From Stomorhina lunata (lineage: Eukaryota; Arthropoda; Insecta; Diptera; Rhiniidae), in contig OW121741.1 in NCBI GenBank assembly GCA_933228675.1, forward strand, positions 24,461,224-24,525,223: DNA of 64,000 bases, read 5' to 3'. This document shows, piece after piece, positions 1-10,989 of the stretch. Under the pieces are notes generated by a model. It ran no database searches and was not told the DNA's origin. It saw only the letters and a program-made list of their open reading frames with translations. Made by a program: the position numbers and the translations under genes. The stretch's first letter is position 1. The number at the start of each line of letters is the position of its first letter.

Positions 1-329
1 GTACCAAATTTCATAATGATAAAAGCTAATTTATTGCTTTGAGGATCGTAAAACTATTGTATATTCCGGGGTGAAATTTTTTGGGAGGTATTTCCAAATT
101 TATTTGTCTACCTTCGAAATTAGCATTGCAACAAAAGGAAGAATGGTTCTGACAAATCGTAGCTACTTTTAGCACTATTCAAAATTGTCGCAATGAAAAA
201 AGCTTACGTTCTATAACATTACAATTCTACGTAAAATTCTTATAAGCGCTAAAAATTGGGTACTTACCAAAGTGGATATATAAGTAAAGGCGTTATCGAA
301 GAATTTTTAATTTATGGACAAATCTGTGT
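1..329. other. no gene seen
   Basis: AT-rich sequence without a recognisable reading frame, repeat or RNA. Confidence 0.5.
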
Positions 330-573
330 GAACGAGGAGTATATAATAATATGAGCAGTACAAGCAGTATCCAGACATTAAAGAGGTTAAAGTTGTGCAG
401 GCTAGGTCATGTCAGCAGAATGGAATCATGCGATGTAGCTATTAATGTTTTAAATAGTATATACTATGGGATGTAGAAAAGACGAATGCCATTTATCCAG
501 TGAATAGATCGCCCAAAACCGCAGTGCTTGGAAAGACGCAGAACAACTTAAGGATATATTGCCGTCTAAGTAA
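330..573 (+). pseudogene. LINE reverse-transcriptase C-terminal remnant
   Basis: Two short stretches recall the C-terminal tail of RTE-like non-LTR retrotransposons. Codons from 390 read KLCRLGHVSRM, the usual 'LGHVxRM' block. Codons 520-570 read RSAWKDAEQLKDIL, the usual 'RxxWxxA' block near the C-terminus, followed by a stop at 571-573. A stop separates them near 475 and the region between is degraded. Nothing of the RT core or endonuclease is visible upstream, so this is a 5'-truncated dead copy, as LINEs commonly leave. The exact clade cannot be fixed from so little sequence. Confidence 0.5.
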
Positions 574-604
574 ATAATTCTTGCTTAAGTAAAACCTACA
601 GAGA

Positions 605-790
605 TGGTCTAACTAAGCATCAAAACGCGTCGAGAAAAGGTTTCCCCACCAACATATTTTGGTTTTATCAAAAAACTATTAATTGCAATAATAAATAATT
701 GTAATAAATTGGAATCTTAGTTCGATACACTACAGTAAAACTTTTTAATTAAATGTTTGATGTTCCAAATTTTTGAAAAACCCTGTTTAT
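605..790. repeat. dispersed repeat family M, copy 1
   Basis: A block of about 185 bp that recurs at 1020-1205 and at 44404-44565 with roughly 80-90% identity by eye. Landmarks are AACGCGTCGAG, TTGGTTTTATCAAAAAACTA and a tail with AGTAAAACTTTTTAATTAAA. The tail occurs in reverse complement at the left edge of the 44.4-kb copy, so the family probably has inverted ends and is MITE-like. It has no coding capacity and its superfamily is unknown. Confidence 0.6.
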
Positions 791-1019
791 TGCAACTGTG
801 CCAATAACACTTTTGTCTTAGTCGCCAAAAAAGTAACAACAAAAGTGTGGGAAATAATGAAAAGATAAAACTCAAAAATGTTTGTGTGTTTCTGTTCAGA
901 TGATAATCTTTACTTTCTGTTGATATTTGTTAGACACAATAATTCGTATTTATTCTGTCCCGCAAATAAGATATAATGTGTGGTTTTCACTCTGTCTAGA
1001 ATTAGGGATAGTCCTCCCA

Positions 1020-1205
1020 GGAGATGGTATAAGCAACCATCGAAAAGCGTCTAGGAAAGATTTTCCTACCAACATTTTCTTGGTTTTATCAAAAAACTAT
1101 TTATTACAAAAATAAATAATTGTAATAAATTGGGATTTTAGTGCAATACACTACATTAAAACTTTTTATTTAAATGTTTCATGTCCCAAAATTTTTGAAA
1201 ACCCC
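1020..1205. repeat. dispersed repeat family M, copy 2
   Basis: Second direct copy of the repeat at 605-790, including the TTGGTTTTATCAAAAAACTA block and the ACTACATTAAAACTTTTT tail. The two copies lie about 415 bp apart in the same orientation. The stretch 791-1019 between them has no recognisable feature. Confidence 0.6.
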
Positions 1206-3054
1206 TTTTTAAAACCTAGTTAGATTAACTAAAAATCAGTTGATTAAACCAAATTATGTACAAACGTAAACTTTTCATTGCATATTTATCATAATCTTCC
1301 AGATTATTTCATAAGCCTCACTTTAAATCAATTTATTGAAAAACTCCACCTCAGATTTCCTTAAAACTTTATATTACCATAAATTTTAAGCTCCAATCAT
1401 AAACAAGTATTTAGATCACCTCATTTAAATATTCAATAAATTTAACAATTTTATTAAAAAAAGTTGTTAAATATGAAAACACTTTAAATTGAAAAATATA
1501 TTGAAAATTATACAAATCATAAAATGGTATTAAAGTCATTAAAAACGATCAAGATCTGTGACAAATACACCTTTTTCAGCAGCTTAATATCACATTTTAT
1601 GTTCTCAATCAGCTTAAAATACTATATCGAATGTGTTTATATGAAATTATGTTTAAATATAAAACTAAGTATTACTATCGGTTTGGATCGACCATGTAAT
1701 ATCCTACATGATGGAAGTCTTATATAGAACGAATGCCAACAAATTTTTAATTTTCGTTAATGACTAGACTTACTCGTCGATTATAAATTTGTTCGCAATA
1801 CAGAAATTTGACACATGTATATTAACCTAAGCCAAAGACTCTCAAATAAAAAAATGTTGCACTTCCATACATTGATTTGCCGTATGGTCGTTTTGAAAAG
1901 TCCCATGAACAATAAAGTTTATCACTTTTGCTCTAAATCGGAAACAATTAATAGGGACGATTATCCAATGAGAGAAGCTAAGGCACGCTCACGTGCTCAT
2001 GAGTTGGGTATCAGATTTAAAATTGCATTTAAATATGTCATTGCATGACAAACATCAACAACCACTTCCACCTTTAGTTGTGTAGCGTACAAATATCTAC
2101 TTTATTTAACTGTTGCCATAAGCAGGGAAAATTTTTTTAAAATTAATATTTAAATAAGTGCTTAAAGATACAATTAAATTTGAAATTTTACGATACGCTG
2201 TCATAATCAAATTCAAATGTGTATCAACAGCTTTGTCGAGTAAATGGTGTTTGGAAATGTTTAAAAGAAAAAAATTATTAATAATTTGTGTCTGCATGTA
2301 GGCTGCAGTGGCCATGTTAAATGGGGTCTTAAAAGTCAATTGAAAATTTTTTAACTATAACTTATGTAAAAGATAAAAAGTGCTTTGGGGAACTTGTTTT
2401 TAGATATGTAAATCATTTAAGTAATAGAAGTGAGGGAAGTTATAGTTTTATATTGAGACTAAATATAGGCTTAAAGTTGGATTCATTCTTTATAATCATA
2501 TGAAAAGTTCGTTTTGCTAATCGAAAATAGAAGAGTTGTCTTAGAAGTTCGATCTTCGCCCTTACTTATTTCTGACAGCAACTTTTCGAATTTCTTGGCC
2601 ATCTTTCGAACGATTTTTATATATAACAATAATAATAGATGATAATCTGAAGCCTATTTGTTACTAAATTTCTATTTTTCTAACACTTAATCATTTTTCA
2701 GTACCATTCATTCTTTAAAATCGTATTATTTTTGAAGAGCTACAAAAACTCAGATATGGGTTAAAACATTTTTGAACTTATGGTGCTTCCAAAAGCTGTC
2801 TTGTTCGATCACTTTTTAATATGTAATATTTTCCTTTGTAGTTAGCCGATCGAGACCCGAAGTCGGATTAATGCCTTAGATAGCCAATCGGGTCAGTATA
2901 AGTCAAAGTACTTATCATCGAATCGTATCCAACCGAGAGCTGATTGAAGTACGATGGCCAGATAGTAGCGAACATCTAACATCGTAGTTGATGGCAGAGC
3001 AGCAGACCAACCTAGATCAAGTCATGTTGAATTCCTTTTATTAAAAAAGGTAAA
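1206..3054. other. no gene seen
   Basis: AT-rich sequence. Short open frames of 60-77 codons exist on both strands but lack compositional or motif support. The 2840-3020 stretch is less AT-rich but matches nothing I recognise. Confidence 0.4.
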
Positions 3055-3345
3055 AAACGCCGTGGTATAGCAGGCTAGTCATCCGCCTAGCATACCAGAG
3101 GCCCAAGTTCGATCCCTGGCCCGACAAAAAATAAATTTTCAAAAAAGCGGCGGTTCACCTCATAACTCAGCTAGCCACTGGTTATTGAGTATTAGGCTAT
3201 GTAAAACTTCTCTAACTAATGCATTTGCCGTTCGGAGCCGGCGTTAAAACGTAGGTCCCTTTCAATGAGTATAAAAATAGAATCGGATGCAGCCCATTGT
3301 CTGAGAGAAGTACCCCTTGTTCCAATTGGAATGTTGTCGGGGAAT
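3055..3345 (+). repeat. tRNA-derived SINE
   Basis: The head (about 3061-3125) carries a pol III A box (TGGTATAGCAGG) and a B box (AGTTCGATCCC) at tRNA-like spacing, with a five-pair stem GCTAG/CTAGC in the anticodon position. The acceptor stem does not pair, which argues against a functional tRNA. The body contains GCCGTTCGGAGCCGGC and then TAAAACGTAGGTCCC, a combination I know from the 3' part of insect RTE LINEs and their SINEs. Transcription would be by RNA polymerase III and mobilisation by a partner LINE. One copy only is seen in this window. A tRNA gene is the main alternative but is unlikely. Confidence 0.6.
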
Positions 3346-3489
3346 TATATATATATAAAAAGCTCATATCTTTTGGATAATAATTGTTGCAAGACTCGGA
3401 ACACGATCCAGAAACTGTATGCAATTTTATGCTCTAATGGAGGCTGATGAAAAATTTACGCAAATAACTAACAACACTAGTCATGGCGA

Positions 3490-3920
3490 TTTAGGGGATG
3501 TTGGTAATGTAGTTGATGTTGGATACCAAGCAACGGTTCTGATTGGTCTTTACTTGGTAAGAACAGACTTATCTTGGTTATCTTTCGTCTAACTGTGGGC
3601 ACTGACCTCCTCGTGGTATCTCTCGAGTAACTACATTAACACCCGTTAATGTAGTTATAAGAACGATAAAAATATCGGTTAGGACCTAGGGCTAGTAGAA
3701 ACAAATAACTATGAAAAAGCCAAATTTAGAATAAAAACGGTCGCCCCCAATGTTAAAAGAGGTCGTCCGAAACTTCGAAGGATATAACAAGCAGAGAAAA
3801 ATATTTCAAAGCTTGGCCTACGCAATTGGAAAATATGTGATCGAAACGCCTAGCTTTTTAAAATAGGCTCGGCCTTTGACCTTAACAGGTTGTAAATATA
3901 GGCCATTTAAGTAAGTATGT
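3490..3920 (+). pseudogene. LINE 'X' C-terminus and 3' tail, copy 1
   Basis: Conceptual translation in broken frames gives an RGRP-like segment, NWKICDRNA and FDLNRL, which resembles the extreme C-terminus of a non-LTR retrotransposon polyprotein, followed by a 3' tail ending ATAGGCCATTTAAGTAAGTA. The same module recurs at 6262-6620 (+), 13995-14083 (+), 14685-15115 (-) and 21838-22100 (-). The (TAAG) end is typical of LINE 3' termini. No RT core precedes it here, so this is a 5'-truncated insertion. It abuts the endonuclease remnant starting at 3921. Clade not determined. Confidence 0.5.
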
Positions 3921-5120
3921 ATTCAGAGTTGAGCGTGATGTTGAAAGATTGGTAGAGTTATGTAATAATTTAAATTTTGTACTGGATGGAACTATATTTC
4001 CTCATAAGAACATTCATAAATGCACTTGGGTGTCCCCGGATCATATAACTGAGAACCAGATAAATTACTTTGCAATAAACAGAATATGGAGAGGGTCTCT
4101 GTTGGATGTGAGAAATAAGAGGGTTGCTGATGTCGGAAGCGATCATCATTTGATTGTTGCTAAAGTTCAGCTGAAGTTGAAAGTAGTGTCTCATAAACCA
4201 ACTCCTAGCAAAAGACTTGATTTACTGAGACTGAATTCATCTGAAGTTGCTGTTATGTTATCTAATGCTTTTTTGCGACAGAATATATCCTCTGGATATT
4301 GATGTCTAACTGAATGTTGAAACTTACTGGAAAGATGTAAGATCTGCCTTAATTGAAACCCCTGTCAGCGAAATTGGTTATAAAAGAAAGTTTGCTAAGC
4401 AATGGATTTCTAAGAGGTAAGACGAGACAAAGGAAAAAAAGTGTTGCCAAAACCCCCAAAGACTGTTAAACAGGTCGACCCAAGGACCTATACCGTATCA
4501 CCAAAGAAATATCTGGCCATAAACACTACAACTCGAAGCCGTTAATGAATGAGCAGGGCGATTTGTTTTACGCTAAAGATCAACAGATGAAAATGTGGAA
4601 AGATCATTACTCAAAATTCCAATCCAGCTGTGTACTCCAAAATATGTGATTGCGGTTCTATGCATCACATAAATAATATTAATAATGAGCTTGAGACGTT
4701 ATCACCAACGTCCAAAGAAATGGCAGCTGCAATCATATCTGGAAAGTCTGCAGGTCTTGATGGGATACCACCCGAATTACTAAAAGCTAACACAGCTCTA
4801 TCAACAATGTTGTTAAAGCCTCTAATCACGAAATATTGGTCGGATGAAAGATTGCCAAATGATATCATAGAAGGTCTAATTATAAAACTACCAAAAACAA
4901 GGAAATTTGCAGGTCTGCGCACATTGGAGGGGTATTACCCTTTTTAACATGGTCAACAAACTTGTAGCCCATATTCTACACAGCCGCATAGCGACCATTG
5001 TCGAACCGCAGCTAAGACGCGAACAAGCAGGCTTTACACCAAAAAAAATCACTCATTTGACACATTAGAACACAGCACGATCTGGGAAGCTCTTATATGT
5101 AAAAGAGTCCCTGAAAAGAT
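3921..5120 (+). pseudogene. RTE-like LINE copy A, endonuclease C-terminus to RT start
   Basis: Codons 3949-4302 (117 residues) match the C-terminal half of a LINE apurinic endonuclease: HKCTW near the start, then NQINYFAI, DVRNKRVAD and the SDHH catalytic block. Downstream broken frames give the linker (LYRITKE, LMNEQGD) and the RT N-terminal block KSAGLDGIPPELLKA followed by LLKPLITKYWSDERLP (from about 4630). A later frame gives HILHSRIATIVEPQLRRE near 4965-5025. Frameshifts and stops break it into at least four pieces. The same family is represented by copy B at 47.8-49.6 kb. The reading frame stops at 5121 where a mariner-type element is inserted, and resumes at 5967. Confidence 0.8.
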
Positions 5121-5122
5121 TA

Positions 5123-5966
5123 TCTTCGTTTTTTGAACAGGGACGCTACAAAATTATAGCCACAGGGACAGCAGACGGCGACATATTCATTGCTATTCCT
5201 TTGACATTTCTCTTCAGTAAGATTTGCCATTTCTTGATGGAAAGATATATGTACGACCCAACAACAAGTCGAAATTATTAAAATTTACTACCGAAATTCG
5301 GAGTGGCCTTAACGTTAAGAGAAAAATCATCTTCAATTATGAGGCTCATTTCTGACTGAATGGCTTCGTCAATAACATTATACGCGTTATTGATCTGGCA
5401 GCAATCCACACGAACTCCATGAGTCATCATTGCGTTCCGAAACAATTAAGGTTTGTTGCGGCTTATGGGCCGGCGGCGTCATTGTGGCGTACTTCTTCCG
5501 TGATGATCAAGAGCGTCATGTTACTGTGAATGAGAATCGCTGCCGTTCAATGATAACCAAATATTTTTGGCCCCAATTGGATGATATAGAGTTGGATGAC
5601 ATGATGGCGCCACAAACCACACAGCGAATGTCACAATCAATTCATTGAAAACCAAGTTTGTAGAACGTGTTATCTTATGAAATGGTCGTGCGATTGACGC
5701 CATTAGACTATTACCTGTGGGGCTACGTCAAGTCTATGGTCTATGCCAACAAGCCAGCGACGATTGCTGAACTTTGTACGCATATCGAAGGTGAAATTGC
5801 AGCAGTTAGGCCAATTTATGCTTGGAAACCATAGAAAATTTTCTTCGGCGTCTGGACTTCTGCAAGAGTGCCCGTGGTAGCCATGCAAAAGAAATCGAGT
5901 TCCATACATAATGGCATGCTTTTACACGAATAAAGAATTTTGTAGTGCTCTTAGTGAAAAACTTTT
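5123..5966 (+). mobile_element. mariner-type DNA transposon, deleted, in LINE copy A
   Basis: The insertion lies between two TA dinucleotides (5121-5122 and 5967-5968). The flanking LINE sequence is continuous across it when compared with copy B near 48.61 kb. The ends are imperfect inverted repeats, most clearly around GCTACAAAATT on the left and its counterpart CACTACAAAATT read inward from the right end. At 844 bp it is short for the superfamily, consistent with loss of the N-terminal half of the transposase. Confidence 0.65.
5310..5912 (+). pseudogene. Tc1/mariner-superfamily transposase (DUF4817-type), C-terminal half
   Basis: Cut-and-paste transposase fragment. Visible blocks in order: NYEAHF (where the first catalytic Asp of S-D-E-A-H-F is changed to Tyr), the run VCCGLWAGGVIVAYFF near 5453, VTVNENRCRSMI near 5523, the second catalytic region as DGAT in a shifted frame near 5604, the S-C-D block near 5685 in a further frame, LDYYLWGYVK near 5701-5735 and the terminal EIEFHT before a stop at about 5910. 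A deletion of roughly four codons lies just before DGAT, and a one-base loss lies inside the third catalytic motif. The DNA-binding half is missing. It cannot be active. Confidence 0.8.
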
Positions 5967-6238
5967 TAGACTCTTCAAGGAGCTTTACAACAAAGCATTC
6001 TGCTGTAGTGTTCATGAACTTAGGAGTTCGGCAAAGGTTGTGTGCTTTCTCAACTGCGATTCAACATAGTGCTCGATGTTGTTTTGTTTCACTCGATGTC
6101 TGGGCAACATGGTATCACGTGTCGAGAAATGAGCGGACTACAAGCATTTGTCAATCGATGCCTCAGACGCATTCTAATAAATTGCTGGGCCGTTATAATT
6201 TAAAATAAAGATTTATGTTTGGGCACCGATTAAGAACC
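5967..6238 (+). pseudogene. RTE-like LINE copy A, RT middle and C-terminal pieces
   Basis: Nucleotide similarity to copy B resumes directly after the mariner-type insertion: RLFKELYNKAFCC near 5969-6005, then the 'SMSGQHG'-equivalent near 6097, then a jump past about 420 bp of the RT (the YADD block is lost) to LQAFVNRCLRRIL near 6138-6177. Frameshifts and stops are frequent. At about 6238 the frame is again interrupted, by two other LINE fragments, and the final C-terminus reappears at 7862. Confidence 0.65.
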
Positions 6239-6261
6239 ATAAAAAACTACTGGTACTCAGA

Positions 6262-6620
6262 AAATTGCATGATGTAGGTGATGTTGGATGCCAAGCAACG
6301 GTTCTGATTGGTCTTAACTTAGTAAGCCCAGACTAATCGTCGTTATTCTTCATCTCAACTGTGGACCTTGACCTTCTCGTGGTATCAACCGGAGAACTAA
6401 GTTAACATCCGTTAATGTAGTGACCAGCGCGTTCTCCCATAAGAATTATCAAAATATGGGTTAGGACGTTGGGCTAGTAACCCACTCTTGGCAAAACAAT
6501 TATTATGAAAAAGCTAAAATTAGAATAAAAACTTCCCCGCTAATATTACAAGAGGACGCCACAAACTTTGATGAAAAGACCAAGTGACCAAGAGAAAAAT
6601 CCTAAAAAATTTGGCCAAGG
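6262..6620 (+). pseudogene. LINE 'X' 3' module, copy 2
   Basis: Close relative of 3490-3800: shares the stretch around CAAGCAACGGTTCTGATTGG and the segment giving an R-G-R-P-like block, here degraded. It lacks the terminal TAAGTAAGTA tail and runs straight into the RT fragment at about 6620, so it is a junction of two unrelated LINE fragments or a template-switch product. Confidence 0.45.
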
Positions 6621-7822
6621 CTTCGCTCTATCTCCTTCTGTATTTCCTATCTTTATAAATGACCTCTATGTCAAATTTTCAAGCGTATTTACTCTTTTGC
6701 AGATTATAGTAATATTTGCCGTTCATATTCATTACATTATAGATCAAGAATTTTAGAGTTTGGCGCTATGTGACAAACCATGAATGAATTATTAAGCCGC
6801 GATTTAGAAACAGTTTCAGAACAGGGTCGTGCGAATAGAGTTGATTTAAATGCGCGGAAAACCTAATGTTGTATGCTTACGCATAAACGCACGGTAAATC
6901 ATGTTACTTCATCTGTATTAATATTTGGTGTAAATATTAAGGAATCAGATGCACTTGATGTTCTGGACATGAGCTGTCAATGTGATTTCCGTTGGACAAA
7001 TCACATTTTTCATGTATCTAAAGAAGCATTAAAGTGCCCCGGTTTTCTAAAACGGTGTAAGAGATACTTCACTTCATCTGATCTCCGTACTATTTACACT
7101 ACCTATATCCGAACGAAAATGACATACAACTCTTATGTATGGTCCGGTGCTTCAAAGTCTATTTCGGAGCTTCTCGACCGAGTGCAGGGAAGACCGAAAG
7201 TACTCGTCGATGACAGTAGGGTATCCAACTCTATTGATCCACTGGAACACCATTGCAATGTGGGTTGCGTCACACTATTCTATCGTTATTACTTTGGAAT
7301 GTGCCCTAACGAAATCGGGCAGTCGTTCCTGATACTCGAACTTTCCTACGCAATACACCTCTATATGTTAGAGCTTATCTCTTCGTAGTAGTTTGGCCAG
7401 TATTTAGCCGTAGAGTTCGTATATGGAATTTGCTTCCCGCAGAAGTTGCAAAATAGGAAAGTTCAAATCAAATTTCTTCAAACACTATCACACCTATCCC
7501 ATAAAATATTTTCCTAATTCCAACGCAATGCATTGCATATGTAGAGGGGTGGCGGTCTATCTGTTGAAACTTATCCCTTCGTAGTAGATTGGCCAGTAGG
7601 CAGAACTACACACTACAGAGAAAATTCGTTCTTTAGCCGTACAGTTCGTATGTGGAATTTGCTTCCCGCAGAAGTTGCAAAATAGGAAAGTTCAAATCAA
7701 ATTTCTACAAACACTATCACACCTATCCCATAACCTATTTTCCTAATTCCAACGCAATGCATTGCATATGTAGGGGAGCGGGGGTCCCCTGTGTGCTAAA
7801 TATAGGCCATTTAAGTAAGTAC
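6621..7822 (+). pseudogene. CR1/L2-like LINE RT C-terminal half
   Basis: Different clade from the RTE-like copies. Codons near 6625-6690 give LSPSVFPIFINDL, the block before the RT catalytic site. 'FADYSN' (catalytic FADD altered) follows in another frame near 6697. Codons 6873-7388 (171 residues) give ESDALDVLDM, FRWTNHI, GFLKRCKRYFT, YTTYIRTKMTYNSYVW and ELLDRVQ, the usual thumb and C-terminal region. It ends with the tail TAAATATAGGCCATTTAAGT (starting about 7798), the same tail as LINE X copy 1, so LINE X and this element may share a 3' end. Stops and frameshifts make it non-functional. Confidence 0.7.
7374..7790 (+). repeat. tandem duplication of LINE 3' end
   Basis: 7374-7569 and 7570-7790 are two direct copies about 196 bp apart, starting CTTATCYCTTCGTAGTAG and both containing TGGAATTTGCTTCCCGCAGA and CAACGCAATGCATTGCATAT. 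The first copy lacks about 36 bp present in the second (around 7598-7632). The duplication covers the last codons of the CR1/L2-like fragment. Confidence 0.8.
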
Positions 7823-7861
7823 TCGGACATATGGTTGCCTTCGATATACACTTAGAAAGAC

Positions 7862-8040
7862 TGATATAAATCGCCAGCCCATCGAATATAACACGTGGAG
7901 GCGGCAAACTGAGAACGAGTTACGGGAGTTCGGAGTATCATGGAACTAGACGAAAGTGTTGACTACCGTTAAACCTACATGGAAAACATTTGTTGAGACC
8001 TTTTTAGTGAAGTCCGAAAATCACCCAATACTAGCAATTA
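7862..8040 (+). pseudogene. RTE-like LINE copy A, extreme C-terminus
   Basis: Translates as TWRRQTENELREFGVSWN followed by KPTWKTFVET, nearly the same as the C-terminus of copy B at 49440-49545. This closes the copy A element that starts at 3921 and shows that the intervening 6.24-7.86 kb LINE material lies inside it. A stop replaces one residue after SWN. Confidence 0.75.
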
Positions 8041-9040
8041 AGTCATATGCTCTGCTATTTTTCCCTCCATCACTGCTACCGATTTCAAATTAAATGAAAA
8101 TTGTGTTAAAATATTTAGAGTTTTGCTGTGATTACATGGCATTCAGATTTAGATTTTGTTTCTCGACTCCTAAGCCAATAGACAACAAACAGACGCTAAT
8201 TGATTTGCATTTCGAAGTGTTATTTATCACAATTGTTGGTTACCTACAGGTTATAATAAATATTTAAGCCCCCCCCGATATTATAGCCATAGATTATATT
8301 TTGTTATTGTTGTTACCTTTTGTTTATGTGAGATTTAAAAAAATTCTCAAATTTTATGGCATTATTGTATTTCAAATTCAAAATTTTTTGTTGTGCTGAT
8401 GGTGTTTCGCTTGATGGGTGTTTAGCTTCGTTTTAATAGTCGACTAGAGTTTAAGCGTTAATTTATGCTAATTGTTTTGGGTAGTTTGGGATTAAGTGCG
8501 GTAGAGAGGTATTGAGGCATGGCCGTTCAACTTGTCCGTAGATTGTTAACTAAAATCGTTAATTTTTGTTGTTTTCCCATTCTTTTCGTATATTCAAATA
8601 TCTCCGAGGTGGTCTCTACTTAACAAAAATTTTCTATATTGTTTATTTTATTTTCCTAAATTTTTTTGCTTGAGTTATCTTTTTATTATTTTCAACTACC
8701 GAACAATTAGTTTCTGGCATGTTTTGCCTATTATTTGTGTCGACTGTCTGGATTATTTTACGTTTTAAATTTGATGGTCGTCCATTTACGCTTTATGCTT
8801 GACTAAAAGTGTCAGACAACAAATAATAAACAAGAAATATTTCAAACAGAATTTTAAATAGTTTTAGTTAAACTAATAACCCAAAGGTAGTAAGTAGTGT
8901 TAAAACAAATATGTATCGAAAATTTTTACTTAGAGGTCGTTTTTGTTAAGGTGACAAAATGGTACTGTAGTCTTAAGTGTTTATGTAGAGAATGATATTT
9001 GTATGTCAATAGATTTATTTGTTATCTCTAAAACAATGAA
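8041..9040. other. no gene seen
   Basis: AT-rich intergenic sequence with a short poly-C run near 8270. No frame or repeat recognised. Confidence 0.45.
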
Positions 9041-9073
9041 TCTTATCTTATATTCTTAAACGAGCAATAATTG

Positions 9074-9112
<39 letters not shown>

Positions 9113-10497
9113 GCTATCTCGAAAACGGCTCTAACGATTTTGATAAAATTTGGACAGTGGGTATCTTTTTTGATGTATAGGTCGAAGAAGAAGGGACTTT
9201 TGGAACTTTTACCTCTAAGAGGGGAAAAAATCGAAAACGATATGTCTCCTAAAGTAATAGGTATAGAAACAAAATTAAAGTTACGTTTTAAACAGCTTTG
9301 AAAATAAGCGGACAGGTGTTTGGTACTTTTTTGAAACTATGTCCGACAGGGGGTAAAAAAGGGTGAAAATAGTTTTTTTGGCACCTTTTTAACTCACTCT
9401 TATATTTTAAACTAAAGAATATAGAAAGAAACTTGGTACTGCAATCAATAGATGTAAAAAAAAAACATGAAACACGTATTTGGTATTTTTTTGATTTTGG
9501 AGCCAAAATGGGTAAAAAAGGGATAAAATGATAACTTAACATCTCCAAAGTAATATGAATAGGAACATTTGTACATTATGTTAAATGCGTTTTAAAAAAA
9601 TGTACCGAATTCAATTGGCACCAAAAAAGTACCAAATATACATATAAAACTTTTAGAAATTAGGGAATAAAAAGGGGGAAAAATTAGTATGTATGTTCTT
9701 TATAGAATAGTAAACTGTGAATTTGATTGTGTTATGCTCTTTAGCGAAGATGTTGCGGATAAGCCGGCGAAGGTTTTAAAGTTGGTAAGACTAATTTCCG
9801 ACAGATGACGCCACTGAAAATTACTAAAAATTTATTAAATCGTAAACTGTACATTTGATCATGCTATGATCTTTAGCAAAGTTGTAGCGCATGAGCCGAC
9901 GAAGGCTTTTTAGTTGGTATGAATAATTTCCGACAGGTGGCGCTACAGAAACTTACTCAAAGTCAATTTAATCGTAAGCTGTACATTTAATCATGCTACA
10001 ATCTTTAGCAAAGTTGTTGCACATGAGCCGACGAAGGTTTCTTAGTTGGTCAATTTAATCGTATGCTGTACATTTAATCATGCTATAATCTTCAGCAAAG
10101 TTGTTACGGATAAGCCGAAGAAGGTTTATGAATTGGAATAAGCAAAGTTCGACAGGTGGCGCTACAGAAAACTACTCAAAATGAATTAAATCGTAAACTG
10201 TGCATTTGATCAGACTATAATCTTTAGCAAAGTTGTTGCGCATGAGTCGACAGAGGTTTCTGTTGATATGAATAATTTCCAAAATTATTCAAAATGAGTT
10301 AAACTGTAAACTATGCAAACTATGTGTTAATCGGACAAAATAAATCAAATAATTCAAAATTAACTAAATATTTCTACAATGTCTTTCCTCTAAATTTATT
10401 TTAGCACTTTATAATATAAAATATATAAAAACTCTAAAATTTTCCTCAAAATGCTTATCATAAAGCTCCGAGCAAGGCTCGGTCTACCAGGTACTAA
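9041..10497 (+). mobile_element. non-autonomous Helitron (Lep1-like)
   Basis: Rolling-circle transposon without a Rep/helicase gene. The 5' end starts TCTTATC after an A at 9040 and continues with TTAAACGAGCAAT, an (AT)n tract (9074-9107) and TCTCGAAAACGGCTCTAACG, all familiar from Lep1-type insect Helitrons. The 3' end has a hairpin CCGAGC-AAG-GCTCGG (10468-10482), then 11 nt, then the terminal CTAA (10494-10497) followed by host T at 10498. Insertion between A and T without target duplication, the 3' hairpin and the CTRR terminus are the three Helitron hallmarks. An internal tandem array is listed separately. Confidence 0.8.
9700..10315 (+). repeat. about 125-bp tandem repeat inside the Helitron
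   Basis: Four to five degenerate copies, each with 'ATTTGATCATGCTATAATCTT'-like text, AGCAAAGTTGTTGC, GAGCCGACGAAGG and TTCCGACAGGTGGCGCTACA. The same words occur in reverse complement in the 42.4-44.05 kb macrosatellite, so this Helitron family also donated sequence there. Confidence 0.7.
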
Positions 10498-10989
10498 TAG
10501 ATTTATTCACCGTAAAAGCATAAAGCAAATATTAGTCAAAAAGTGTCGCCAAATATTTTGACACCTCGAGTATTTTATAGACAAAGAGTTTTAAAGCATT
10601 TAATTCTGTAAATCATACCTTAACATTAGGAACCGATTTTCGAAAGCCTATGTTGAAGTTAATCATTTACTATACTTTCCTGGTAGCAAATTAAACTTAG
10701 ATACCGTTTGCCCAGGCTGATTGCCATACGAAAACTATTGTTTTCGCTTAAAGTTACCATAAGTGATCTATTTTTTTTTAACTCCAGTTATCATCAAAAA
10801 ATGGTTCGTTTTTTTTTTCCTATTGAATAGCGTTTTACAAATAGAAAATCGGCCCATGAAATTGTATTTTGTTAACTCGGTGATATAAGATCATCGAGTT
10901 TTTTTGACTATGGTTTACTATTACAGTAACTGGACCATAAAAGCTATTCAGATTTTCACCACCTTGGCTTGAATTTTCGCCTTTATTGA
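10498..10989. other. no gene seen
   Basis: Nothing recognised downstream of the Helitron. Confidence 0.4.

Noticed and set aside
1815..2048. 77-codon frame at 1815
   Set aside because: No recognisable motif, no neighbouring coding signal and no repeat support.
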